Below, piece after piece: positions 6,845 through 15,900 of a DNA stretch of 24,279 bases. Numbering within the stretch: the first letter of the stretch is position 1; every line of letters begins with the position of its first letter. Below the pieces are notes generated by a model. That model had not been told where the DNA came from, did not search any database, and worked only from the letters and a program-made list of their open reading frames with translations. The translations under genes were made by a program, and so were the position numbers. Source of the stretch: a virus. The stretch spans positions 1-24,279 of IMG/VR virus record IMGVR_UViG_3300035698_015778. One strand, 5' to 3'.

Positions 6845-8785
6845 ATGACAGGATACCAAGGGTTTTTAATTGCGCCCTTCACTGAGGGTCTCAATAAGAA
6901 ACTACAACCCTGGCTAACGCCTGACGAAGCTTTCGTCGATTTCAACAACGTCTATATTGACCGAGGTGTTATCAAGAAACGCAAGGGAAGCACGGTCTTT
7001 GGACAGTTAGGAACTCGTGCTACAAAATCTGTAACGAATACACCAAGTAATACACTCAGAACTGGCACCATCTCCCTCGCTGCTGGCACTGAGATAATAC
7101 CGCACTCTTTGGTGATTACCTTAGTAGGAACGGTCGCATACGACGATGGAAACGGTGGCTTCTCTGGTGCTGTTTCAGCTGGTAGTATTGACTATGAGAC
7201 GGGTGTGTATAGCGTCACTTTTAATCTTGATAACCCTGCTGCTGCTACGGGAGTATATCATTACAACGATGAGACAGGTGAAAGAGACGTGCGTGGGATA
7301 CACCTCTTTAATAAAGATGGTGGAGCCGAAGAACTTCTTGCCTGCGATAGCAAGCGTCTAAATAGATGGAATACGACATATAACCACTTTGAGAACGTTC
7401 CTAACGCAATAGGGCTAACCTATGGCGACATCTTCAACTCCTCAAACCTCACCTGGGGAGTCTCTTGGGCTGGGTACTATTGGCTATGCCAAGATACGAC
7501 TGGTATCTTTGTCTATGAGGGTACTGCTCCTCAGTATGTCCATGATATTACGGCTAGTCTTCAGTATGGCCCCGCCGGTACTGATATCGTCGTTTCTGCG
7601 CGCTGTATGCTGCCATTTAAGGGACGACTTCTTCTCTTCAACATAAAAGAAACCGCAGCAGCGACGCCATACTCTAATAGGGTGCGCTGGTCTCAGGCTG
7701 GTAACCCCCTTGCTACGGAAGCCTGGTATGATTATGAGGACGGACGTGGTGACTACAGCGATGCCAGTACAAGCGATGAGATCATTACTGTTTTGCCGCT
7801 AGAAGATCGTATCATCGTCTTCTTCGAGAACTCGATACAGTTCTTGGTATACACGGGAAATCCTGACCTACCATTCAGCTGGCAGAAGATAAACACTACG
7901 TTTAAAACTGACTCTATCTTCGGGAGATGGGTGCTTGATAAGGTCGGCGTTTCTGTCGGAAAATACAACATGACGGTGAGTGACGGACAGAGCGCACAGA
8001 AGGCAAACGAAGCTCTTCCTAATTTTACCTTTGATATTGACTATGAAAACATCAATAAGTGCTACGGCTTCGTCTCTCAAAGCAAGCGTCAGGCATGGCT
8101 AGCATATCCTCCTAAATATGGCGATGGCACGCCGACCAAGGTACTCGTCTATAGCTTCGATGAGAACGTCATCTCCACCTACGACTTCAAAGATATAAAT
8201 GACGCTCCCATGGTGATAAAGTGCCTAGAACAATATTCCTATAGTGGTGATGCTACGTATACCGATCTAAGTCTTGCTAGATACTGGCCTGAGATAACAT
8301 CCCCCGCCGAATACGCTGACTACGCTGACTACGAGTACCTCGACCTTATGCATCAGAGCGGTGAGCAGGTGACGCTAGCGGGAAGCGATGACGGGCGTGT
8401 CTATCTTGTCGATGGTATAAACGCTATATCTGACAATGGCTTCAACTACAACTTCTATCTAGTCACTAAGGACTTCAACCCTTATGCTGACGCTGGGAAA
8501 CAGGTATCGCTAGGGTGGGTTGACTTCCTTGTTTCTGTAAATAGTCAATGCAAGATAGATGTTAAATTCAATATAGGATTTGGCAATGGCCCTAATGAGA
8601 ACCTCACCGTTTCGGTAGAGTGTGACGGCACAGAAAAGCGTGTGTGGAAGCGTGCATATTGCAGCACACAGGCGAGCGTTATAAGCTATAGTTTCTCTCA
8701 TAACGAGAAGCAATCCGATATGACGTCTACATTTAAGCTCCATGCTCACAAGCCGTACTTTAAATCGGGGGCGAACCTTATATGA
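6845..8785 (+). CDS. Tail nozzle or packaged-DNA-stabilising tail protein
   Basis: This 646-aa, mostly beta protein opens with FTEGLNKKLQPWLTPDEAF and NNVYIDRGVIKKRKGS at about residues 12-49. That is the 'aligned N-terminus, then RG-x(3)-KR-G' pattern seen in podoviral nozzle and P22 gp10-like tail proteins. A beta module at about 70-141 is related to the two in the adaptor. The rest is compatible with a beta-propeller platform, with short strands and a blade-like GSDDGRVYLVDG at about residue 510-525. A short ADYADYEY repeat lies at about 489-496. It would form the distal tube below the adaptor. Its end overlaps the next start as ATGA. The exact family is inferred from the N-terminal motif and context. 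Confidence 0.72.
   Translation: MTGYQGFLIAPFTEGLNKKLQPWLTPDEAFVDFNNVYIDRGVIKKRKGSTVFGQLGTRATKSVTNTPSNTLRTGTISLAAGTEIIPHSLVITLVGTVAYDDGNGGFSGAVSAGSIDYETGVYSVTFNLDNPAAATGVYHYNDETGERDVRGIHLFNKDGGAEELLACDSKRLNRWNTTYNHFENVPNAIGLTYGDIFNSSNLTWGVSWAGYYWLCQDTTGIFVYEGTAPQYVHDITASLQYGPAGTDIVVSARCMLPFKGRLLLFNIKETAAATPYSNRVRWSQAGNPLATEAWYDYEDGRGDYSDASTSDEIITVLPLEDRIIVFFENSIQFLVYTGNPDLPFSWQKINTTFKTDSIFGRWVLDKVGVSVGKYNMTVSDGQSAQKANEALPNFTFDIDYENINKCYGFVSQSKRQAWLAYPPKYGDGTPTKVLVYSFDENVISTYDFKDINDAPMVIKCLEQYSYSGDATYTDLSLARYWPEITSPAEYADYADYEYLDLMHQSGEQVTLAGSDDGRVYLVDGINAISDNGFNYNFYLVTKDFNPYADAGKQVSLGWVDFLVSVNSQCKIDVKFNIGFGNGPNENLTVSVECDGTEKRVWKRAYCSTQASVISYSFSHNEKQSDMTSTFKLHAHKPYFKSGANLI
7052..7267 (+). repeat. 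Third copy of the beta module, in the nozzle-like protein
   Basis: Residues 70-141 of the nozzle-like protein follow the same landmarks as the adaptor modules: GTISLAAGTEIIPHSLVITL, YDDGNGGFSGAV, GSIDYETGVYSVTF and a closing Y. It is inserted between the N-terminal arm and the rest of the protein. Confidence 0.7.
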
Positions 8786-9282
8786 CCGTCCCATTGACAA
8801 AAGTTTTTCCTACTGGTCAAAGCGAGCTTAATCAAGCCCTTGTAGAAGAGCATAGCGAACTTGCTAACGCTATCAATGGAAGCCAGGCATCATACGATCC
8901 ATATATCGAAGGTACTGATCCTTTGAATAAGGGAACATATACCTCGCAGTTAGGGAACTATTTCAAGAAGGGTCTGATCACTGACGTATGGTTTACGGTG
9001 ACATGGTCGGCACATGCTGACGCTGGCACGGCTATGAAGGTGAGCCTTCCCCAGAAAGTCAAGGGAACCTCAGATATACAGTGGATAGGCTCAGTTATGG
9101 CCGATGGCATTGCATACACGGCTGGTGCTCACCTCGTTCTACGTGGAATAAAGGACACCTTCTTTGCTGAGGTCGTCGCATGTACTAACGGTGGCGCTGT
9201 CGGTAATGTTGTGATATCGGGTACGGGGACTCTGGCAGGGAATATACGGTATATAGGGCAAGCTGACAGGGTGAAGGCATGA
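8782..9282 (+). CDS. Small fibre-tip-like virion protein
   Basis: This 166-aa protein has the sequence TYTSQLGNYFKKG (about residues 52-64). A strand with a GTAMKVSLP-like end (about 82-90) follows, which is the 'TYt-x-Q-x-GxY-x-(K/R)-x-G ... v-x-LP' motif found at the tips of many phage fibres and in stand-alone virion proteins. The C-terminus alternates strands (VVISGTGTLAGNIRYIG). The start is coupled to the nozzle gene and its stop to the GNAT gene, both as ATGA overlaps. It may sit on the nozzle as a receptor-binding or tail-completion piece. No catalytic motif is visible. Confidence 0.62.
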   Translation: MTVPLTKVFPTGQSELNQALVEEHSELANAINGSQASYDPYIEGTDPLNKGTYTSQLGNYFKKGLITDVWFTVTWSAHADAGTAMKVSLPQKVKGTSDIQWIGSVMADGIAYTAGAHLVLRGIKDTFFAEVVACTNGGAVGNVVISGTGTLAGNIRYIGQADRVKA

Positions 9283-9686
9283 GATTTTTACGATGTACTA
9301 ATCCTGAGTTTATACCAAGAACGTTACTTAAACAACTACCTAACAAGGACTTCGATGCGGACTCATTTTATACGTTTATGGGAGTTGCTTTACAAAGCCC
9401 TACGAGCCTTCTTTTTCTACTCATAGACGAAAAGAACGTTATTAGGGGCTTTCTGTGGGCAGAAATCAACGTACTTGAACAGGTGATGTTCGTTAACCTT
9501 CTCAGCGTTGATAAGGAATTATGGGGCAACGGCAGTGCGATAGACCTCGCCACCGATTTTTTAAAGAAACGTTTTGTAGAGTTAAGCTTAAAGAAAGTAG
9601 TATGGATTACAGATCGGCCCGCACTCTTCGAGCGCAAAGGATTTAAACAAGCAAAAGAAGTACTACTTGAGTACACAGGAGAATAA
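9279..9686 (+). CDS. GNAT-fold acetyltransferase-like protein
   Basis: This 135-aa protein has the order of a GNAT domain. A strand-turn-strand at about 44-64 (LLFLLIDEKNVIRGFLWAEI) comes first. Then VMFVNLLSVDKELWGNGSA has the Q/R-x-x-G-x-G/A-like acetyl-CoA loop (WGNGSA at about 82-87), followed by helix IDLATDFLKKRF. A late strand and helix follow (KKVVWITDRPALFERKGFK, the usual 'F-x(3)-GF' end). The canonical first Arg/Gln is replaced by Leu, so activity is uncertain. It would transfer acetyl to a protein or small-molecule amine. Related stand-alone GNAT genes occur in the late operons of P22-like and other podoviruses. It is translationally coupled at both ends. Confidence 0.75.
   Translation: MRFLRCTNPEFIPRTLLKQLPNKDFDADSFYTFMGVALQSPTSLLFLLIDEKNVIRGFLWAEINVLEQVMFVNLLSVDKELWGNGSAIDLATDFLKKRFVELSLKKVVWITDRPALFERKGFKQAKEVLLEYTGE
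9677..9681 (+). promoter_or_regulatory. Ribosome binding site that sets the 9688 start
   Basis: AGGAG lies 6 bp before the ATG at 9688, which begins 1 bp after the GNAT stop. An upstream in-frame TTG at 9667 has no ribosome site and would overlap the GNAT gene, so 9688 is preferred. Confidence 0.85.
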
Positions 9687-9687
9687 T

Positions 9688-10200
9688 ATGGGTGGCACGA
9701 AAGGTGGAATAGAACAGGTAAGCGCATTAACTCCAGAGCAACAGAGTCTCTTTACTAAACTGATGGCTGACTTTGATCCTACAGAGCTTACGGATATGTT
9801 TAAGAGTTCCGTAGCAGACCCAGCGCGGCAACAGTTTCAACAGAAGACACTCCCGGGAATTCAAGAGCGTTTTATAGCTGGCGGTGGCGCTGGTAGCGGT
9901 GCTCTTAACCGTGCAGCTGTAGGCGCTGGAGCAGACCTAGAGAGCGGCCTCAGTGGACAGCTGGCACAACTCCTAGCACAGGCCCAACAGGGCACATTAA
10001 GCCGTCAGGCTGGTCTTGCTGTTTCTCCTACACAGGAGACATTTCAGCAACTAAGTGACAACCCTATGCTTAAGTTTCTTACCCCTCTCCTCACGGGAGC
10101 AGGCACGGCGATCGGCGGGCCTCTTGGAACAGCAGGAGGAGCAGCCCTCGGAAATATGCTTACTGGTAAGAATCAACAAACTCCTGCCACAAAGGTATAA
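9688..10200 (+). CDS. Small internal or ejection protein candidate with Gly zipper
   Basis: This 170-aa protein (from the ATG at 9688) has an N-terminal helix (LTPEQQSLFTKLMADFD). It then carries DPARQQFQQKTLPGIQERFIAG followed by GAGSGALNRAAVGAGADLE, a pattern seen in small podoviral virion proteins near portals. The C-terminal 35 residues (PLLTGAGTAIGGPLG, then TAGGAALGNML) form a glycine zipper able to insert in membranes. Position beside the portal and the zipper suggest an ejected protein comparable in role to the small P22 E-proteins. No sequence homology to gp7 is claimed. Low hydrophobicity outside the tail argues against an inner-membrane resident such as a holin. Confidence 0.55.
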   Translation: MGGTKGGIEQVSALTPEQQSLFTKLMADFDPTELTDMFKSSVADPARQQFQQKTLPGIQERFIAGGGAGSGALNRAAVGAGADLESGLSGQLAQLLAQAQQGTLSRQAGLAVSPTQETFQQLSDNPMLKFLTPLLTGAGTAIGGPLGTAGGAALGNMLTGKNQQTPATKV

Positions 10201-10202
10201 CA

Positions 10203-12281
10203 ATGCTAAAAGAACACGAGATTCTTTCATCGTTCGGTGAGAGGTATAGCCAGGGCTTTGAGAAGCTACAGTCTTTCTATGAAGAGTCTCGTACTGATAT
10301 CGAGTTCTACCTGGGAAAGCAGTATACGTCAGCAGAAGAGCAGTATCTCCTTGAGAACAACAGAGAGATCATAACGAATAACAAGATTCGTCGTGCTGTT
10401 AATCTCATAACAGGAGAGCAGCGCCTAAACCGTATGGCCTCCATGGTCTTAGCTGTCCATGATGATCTGCCAGAGCAGCGCGAGACAGCAGATCAGTATA
10501 GCGACATTATTCAGACGGTCTTACAGAAGTACCAGGGATACTACCACATATCTGACTGCTTCCATGGCTCGATCATATCGGGGATAAACTTTAGTGAGAT
10601 GTATTTTGACTACTCGAATGACTTCGATGATGGCGATATCAAGTTTCAGCGGATACCATATAACGCCATGGTATGGGACCCATACTTCCAAAACTTCGAC
10701 TTGAGCGACTGTAACTACATCTTGCGAAGGAAGTACATATCAGCTACTACAGCGGTAGGTTTGCTTCCTGATAGAGCGAAGGAGATCAAGAAGCTTGTGC
10801 CTAGGAAGCAAGACGGAAAGTTCCCACAGATACCGTTTGCTTCAAACCCTAATGGGCAACCTCTCTTGATGTATGATGAGTTTTGGGAGAGAGACACTCG
10901 CGACACCTTCTACATGGTAAACCGTAAGGACAATACCCGTGTCGAGTTCAAAAATGACACCAAGAAGGCCGATGCCGAGGCCTTCATAAATGATATGAAT
11001 AGGTTCGCCCAGAATGAGATGGTCAAGCTCGTTGTGAAGCCGAAGGCCACTGTAAACCTCTACAGCATGATAGAGGGAGAGGTTTTCTACCACGGAAGAG
11101 ATCCTAATGGTATCGATGAGTATCCTTTCACTCCATTTATAGCAACTCACACACCCGAGTATGACGATGATAGTATAAGCTTGCAGTCTTTTATACGCCC
11201 AGCTAGAGATCCTCAGAAGGAGTTGAACAAGAGGATATCAAAGACCCTCGATATCATGGATAGCCGCATGTACGGTGGTCACTATGCGAAACTCAGCAAG
11301 CTTGTAGATCAGGACGACCTCTATAACAATACCAACAGTGGTAACATAGGTCTTACTGATGACGCTGTCATAGGACAGGACATCGCTCCTATACAACTCC
11401 CTGACGTGCCATCTTCGTTGTTTCAGATGGCGAACGTTTTTGATGAGAACGTCATGAGTACTCTCAATCTCAATGACTCAGCTTTTGGAGCGGCAGCATC
11501 AAGCAATACGTCAGCATTACAGACGATGGTACAGCAATCCTCTGCCATGATGGGTATACAGCCAACGTATGACAACCTAAACCGTAGCCAGAATATCCTG
11601 ACGTGTAAGCTCATGAAGATGATACAGACGTGGAGCGACAAGAAGATCGAGAAGATATCCAAGAAACCTCCGACAGCACTCTTCAGGGACAAGGACTTTA
11701 CGAAGTGGGAGGTAGTATGCTCACAGGGTGTACTCACAGAGCACCAAAAGAAGATGCAGTTTGCCCAGCTCGTAGAGCTTAAGAGCATGGGAGTCGAAGA
11801 GATAACGGGCCTTATGCTTCTCAAGAGGGCACCTATCCAAGACAAGTCATCGTTCCTCAAAGAAATCGAAGAGAACCAGAAGGCACAGGCCGAGCAACAG
11901 CAGAAGATTGAAGAGAAAATGGCCGTTCAAGAAGAGTTGGCGATGAAGCTCGCAAATGCGAAGGTGATAAGTGATCTGTCACTAGCCGAAGAGAGGAAGG
12001 CCAGAGCTAAGGCGGACGTAGGTCTCTTAATAGAAAGGACTTCGGAAAGCGTGCAGAACCAGAGTCAAGCAGTCCTTAACCAAGTAAAGGCCGCTAGTGA
12101 GATACAAGGGATGCGTCAAGATCAAGCTATGAGTGCTATAGATTTTGTACTTGCTTTGCAAGAGAGGGCTTCTGGCGAGGAGATTCAAAAAGAAGTAATG
12201 AGTACGGCCATTGCAGAGACGGCAAATGAAACACCGACACCTCAGCAGCAGCCTCAGCAACAACAATTAGCAACCGTATAG
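10203..12281 (+). CDS. Portal protein, P22 gp1-like
   Basis: This 692-aa protein should form the dodecameric ring at the packaging vertex. The N-terminal 100 residues (FEKLQSFYEESRTDIEFYLG, then NREIITNNKIRRAVNLITGE) show the P22-type portal opening. Clip and wing segments follow. FSEMYFDYSNDFDDGDIKFQ and IPYNAMVWDPYF match the 'i-x(4)-P-x-D/N-v-x-wDP' portal element. After SFIRPARDPQKELNKRISKT comes a helix-rich core. Residues about 550-675 are predicted long helices (ENQKAQAEQQQKIEEKMA), which would build the barrel that reaches into the head in P22. The end is Gln-rich (PQQQPQQQQ). An AAAGG ribosome site is 8 bp upstream. Its place after tail genes and far from the terminase is unusual. 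Confidence 0.9.
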   Translation: MLKEHEILSSFGERYSQGFEKLQSFYEESRTDIEFYLGKQYTSAEEQYLLENNREIITNNKIRRAVNLITGEQRLNRMASMVLAVHDDLPEQRETADQYSDIIQTVLQKYQGYYHISDCFHGSIISGINFSEMYFDYSNDFDDGDIKFQRIPYNAMVWDPYFQNFDLSDCNYILRRKYISATTAVGLLPDRAKEIKKLVPRKQDGKFPQIPFASNPNGQPLLMYDEFWERDTRDTFYMVNRKDNTRVEFKNDTKKADAEAFINDMNRFAQNEMVKLVVKPKATVNLYSMIEGEVFYHGRDPNGIDEYPFTPFIATHTPEYDDDSISLQSFIRPARDPQKELNKRISKTLDIMDSRMYGGHYAKLSKLVDQDDLYNNTNSGNIGLTDDAVIGQDIAPIQLPDVPSSLFQMANVFDENVMSTLNLNDSAFGAAASSNTSALQTMVQQSSAMMGIQPTYDNLNRSQNILTCKLMKMIQTWSDKKIEKISKKPPTALFRDKDFTKWEVVCSQGVLTEHQKKMQFAQLVELKSMGVEEITGLMLLKRAPIQDKSSFLKEIEENQKAQAEQQQKIEEKMAVQEELAMKLANAKVISDLSLAEERKARAKADVGLLIERTSESVQNQSQAVLNQVKAASEIQGMRQDQAMSAIDFVLALQERASGEEIQKEVMSTAIAETANETPTPQQQPQQQQLATV

Positions 12282-12290
12282 GAGCCTACT

Positions 12291-12938
12291 ATGGTAATAC
12301 AGCAACTCCAACCAGATCCCTCAGCATGGAGCCAGATCCTTGGCAGCCTAGGCGGTGGCTTAGGTCAGAGTTTCGGCACAGGAGTCCAACAGGGTACAGA
12401 AAGCAGCGTGCTCAACCAGATTATGCAGCAGCATGACGTTAACAAAGACCCTATGGGCTTTATAAACGCTCTTATCAGTGCCCCAGGAGTGTCACAGCAG
12501 ACGAAGCAGAATTATATCAGTGCCTCAACTGTAGCGTCGAATCTAAATAAAGCACCACTAGCTCTCAATAAAGAGATCCGCCTCGAAACAGACGCAATGA
12601 AAAAAGACTACACTCGTGCGGTTAAAGATGTAGCAGAGCTACATAAGAATATTGGTGGCATAAAATCTAAAGATGTCAAAGAGATAACAGGCCGCTTACG
12701 CGCTGAACAAGCACTGAATGAGAAGAACATTATAGCTGGAAAGCCATTTGTGGAAGATGCATTTCAGGAATATCTCGCCTTATTCACTGGAGACCCTAAG
12801 AGTCTAGCAACAGAAAGAGGAAAACCTAAGTACGACCCTAATAACCAAGAACACCGAGTCGCATACGAAAAGGCGAAGCAGCAGGCAAACGGTGACACTA
12901 ATGAGATAAACAGAATACTAGGGGAGATGTTTAGCTAA
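12291..12938 (+). CDS. Internal virion or ejection protein candidate
   Basis: This 215-aa protein is not assigned to a known family. It has a Gly-rich start (SLGGGLGQSFGTGVQQG at about 19-35), then helices, one long and charged (LALNKEIRLETDAMKKDYTRAV). It sits between the portal and the giant internal protein. Its ribosome site AGGAG (12280-12284) overlaps the portal stop codon, and its own stop overlaps the next ATG by one base (TAATG). By analogy with podoviruses, whose second ejection protein is encoded here, it may be one of the head-internal proteins. No membrane segment or enzyme motif is visible, so this is a context-based guess. Confidence 0.5.
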   Translation: MVIQQLQPDPSAWSQILGSLGGGLGQSFGTGVQQGTESSVLNQIMQQHDVNKDPMGFINALISAPGVSQQTKQNYISASTVASNLNKAPLALNKEIRLETDAMKKDYTRAVKDVAELHKNIGGIKSKDVKEITGRLRAEQALNEKNIIAGKPFVEDAFQEYLALFTGDPKSLATERGKPKYDPNNQEHRVAYEKAKQQANGDTNEINRILGEMFS

Positions 12939-15900
12939 TGCGAGACTTTCACTCTCTAACAGAACAGGCGTCGCAACGAGATTTTGTTTCAGAAACAGAA
13001 CAAGCGCCTTTAGTTCCTCCTGTTAGTGAGGTGGTGCCTTGGGGACATACGAAGAAAACGGTTCCAGGTGGTTCGGCACAGTTTTCTTCTCCTGAAGCAG
13101 ATAGTGAAACTCGTGACTTTACCGCTATCACAGAGAACAACAATAAATTAAGTGTCTGGGATAGATACTCTGCTGGCCTTGAATCGAGTACCTCGGGACT
13201 GCTTAAAGATGCGATATCAGGAAAGCTTAGTAAATCGGAGACATTAAAGCTAGCAGAGGAAGACCCTGGATTTTGGGAAGGCGTTATCCTCACAGGAGGA
13301 GAGCTTACGGGAGACTTCCCATATTTTGCTGCGGGGGCTACGATTGGATCAACAGTGGGCGCTCCTATAGGGGCTCTTGTTGGCTCTGCTGTTCCTGTTG
13401 CTGGAACTGCTTTCGGGGCAACTGTTGGATCAACATTAGGTGGTGGTGCTGGCGCATTCGCATTTAACACCTTCTTAAAGAGTACACTTAGCGAGTATCG
13501 AGACTATGCATTAAAGGGAAATGACATCACCTTTGGTGAGTTTTTGCAGCGTTCCGATAAGGTTGCTAGCGATACTCTTAAATCAGGCCTTAGTGGTGCG
13601 TTATTAGAGATGCTATCAGCGGCTATGCCAATTCTAGGAAAAACGAAGCTCTTCAAGAACCTTTTCAGCACAAAGATAGGAACAAAGGCTATAGAGCTTA
13701 CAGCGGAGACCGCTGCTTTGACTGCACTGCCGTCTTTGTCTGAGGGCCGCCTTCCTACAACAGAAGACCTTAAAGGGGCATTACAAACAGTCACAGCATT
13801 CCAACTCATAAAGGCAATACCTTCTATTAGCGGAACGATACGAGAGACGTTTAGCGAGGAGCGTGCCAAAAAGACTTTAGAGGTTCTTGATGCCATAAAG
13901 AAAGAACGCCCAGAAGATCTCACTCCCGAGCGTATCGATGAGATAAACGTTGAAGTACAGAACGAACTTGTAAAGCAAAAGTCAGCAGTAGCAAAAGAGG
14001 TGATTAAAGAATCGGAAGCCGTTGTAATCCGCAAAGTCAAGACTCTTGCTAATGAGAAAGAATCAAAGAAGAAGGACGCAGAAAAAGACCTCGAAAAGGT
14101 CTTATCAAAGCGTATTGTCATAGAAGAGAAGGGAGAAAAGAAAGCCGAGAATCTATCAGAAGACTTTGAAGCCGCCATAAAAACGCTAGAGAATACGCAT
14201 CAGAAGAGTATAGAGAACTCCGAAGAAGCGATAAAACAAAGGACAGAGAAAGAGACAAAGGCTTCAGAGAAAGAGCGACGTACCATAGACAATAAGGGCA
14301 ACGATAAAATCGACACGATAGAGAGCAACGCTGACGTTGAAAAGGCCCGTATCTTAGAAAACGATAAGGATAGGCTACAGCGAGAAAAAGAGCGCCTTGA
14401 TAAAAAACGTACCGTTGAAGAAAACAAAGTTGATCGTGAGCAGAAGAGAGCAGAAAAGCCTACGAAAGGTCGTCAAAAAGAGGCTAAAAGCAAGCTCATA
14501 AGGGATGTTTTAGCCAAAAAGCTAAAGAAGATCAAAGAAGAGTTTGATGCAAAAAAAGCTGCCATCAGAGAAGAATATAGGAAAGAAGAGGAGAGCGCCC
14601 TCGAACGTCATAACGAACGTGTCGCTGAAAAGTATTCAAAGATTGATGATGCAGATAAACTTAAAAAAGAACGTGTTGAAAAGCAGCGAGAATCCTATAA
14701 GAGAAAAAACGAAGAAGCCCTCAACAAAGCTACTGATAAAATACGGAAAGAGGAACTTGCGAAGCTTGAAAAGCGATATGATGCATCACAGGACAAACTT
14801 GCCAAGAAGTACTTCGCTAGGGAGAAAGAACTTACTGCATCCGAGAAGGACTCCATACGTAGCCTTGAGAAGGAGATTAAGAAGTCAAGAGCTGCGCTAG
14901 ATAAGATCGAGACGGACTTTAACCGTGAAGTATTGAAAACAAAGTCAAAGGAACAGCAGCGTCTATACGACAAATGGCTCAAAGAGAAGCAGAAGATAGA
15001 ATCACGCCGTCAGTCAATATTTGATAGGATCTCTAAGCGTCGATCTATTGAAAAGCAAATATCTATCGGTGAGAAGGGTGTTGAGAAGACGAAGACCGCC
15101 CAAGAGAAATTACGTGAAGTACACTCTGCTATTGTTAACGAGTTATCTCCTATAGAACGTTTCGTTGATACGTTCCTTCCAAAGGACTCACCTATATCAA
15201 AGAACGCATATAAGCTCTATCGCCTTACTCGTGGATTCATAGGAAAAGCAGAAACATTCTTGGAGCATAAAACCTTTGATCCTATAACGTTTAAGTTTAA
15301 GAACAAGGGCCTTGGAAAGATAATACAGCCAATAAAACATGAGCTTGAATCCTTCAGTAAGTACCTCGCTTCAGAACGTGTTATTGAGCTACATGAGAGA
15401 GGCATTGAAACGGGAGTAGACACAAAAAGTGCTCGCGATAACATAGCAAAGAATAGGAAGAAGTTCCAGAAGTACAAACGTGAGATAGATCGCTACCAGT
15501 CGGATCTCCTAGACTATGCACAATCAGCAGGGCTTATCTCTCCTCAGTTAAGAGGCGTCTTTGAAGAACTTAATAGAGACTATGTCCCCTTTCAACGTGT
15601 TATTGACGGAAAAACGGTATCTATAGGTGGTAAAAATTTAACCCCTAAGAACGAATTTTATAAGATAGAGGGTTCACAACGAAAGATCATAGACCCACTA
15701 GAGTCGATAGTAAGGAATACCTATCTAATAACACGTTCAGCTGATCTTAACATCGCTACGAAAGCCCTTGTTGATATGGTCGAGGCAAAAAGAGATTTCT
15801 GGGAAAGTCTTGGGATAAAGAAAGAAGGCATTAAAGAAGAGACTGCCGACAACCTTATAGACTTTATGAATATCTCAGCTGAAAACGAAGGCCAGATAAG

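Noticed and set aside
9667-9687. Upstream TTG start for the 170-aa protein
   Set aside because: No ribosome site precedes it and it would overlap the GNAT gene; ATG 9688 has AGGAG at 6 bp.
13504-14178. 224-aa Ser/Phe-rich open frame on the minus strand inside the giant ejection gene
   Set aside because: Its composition is the antisense of the Lys/Glu-rich coiled coil; it has no coherent fold pattern.
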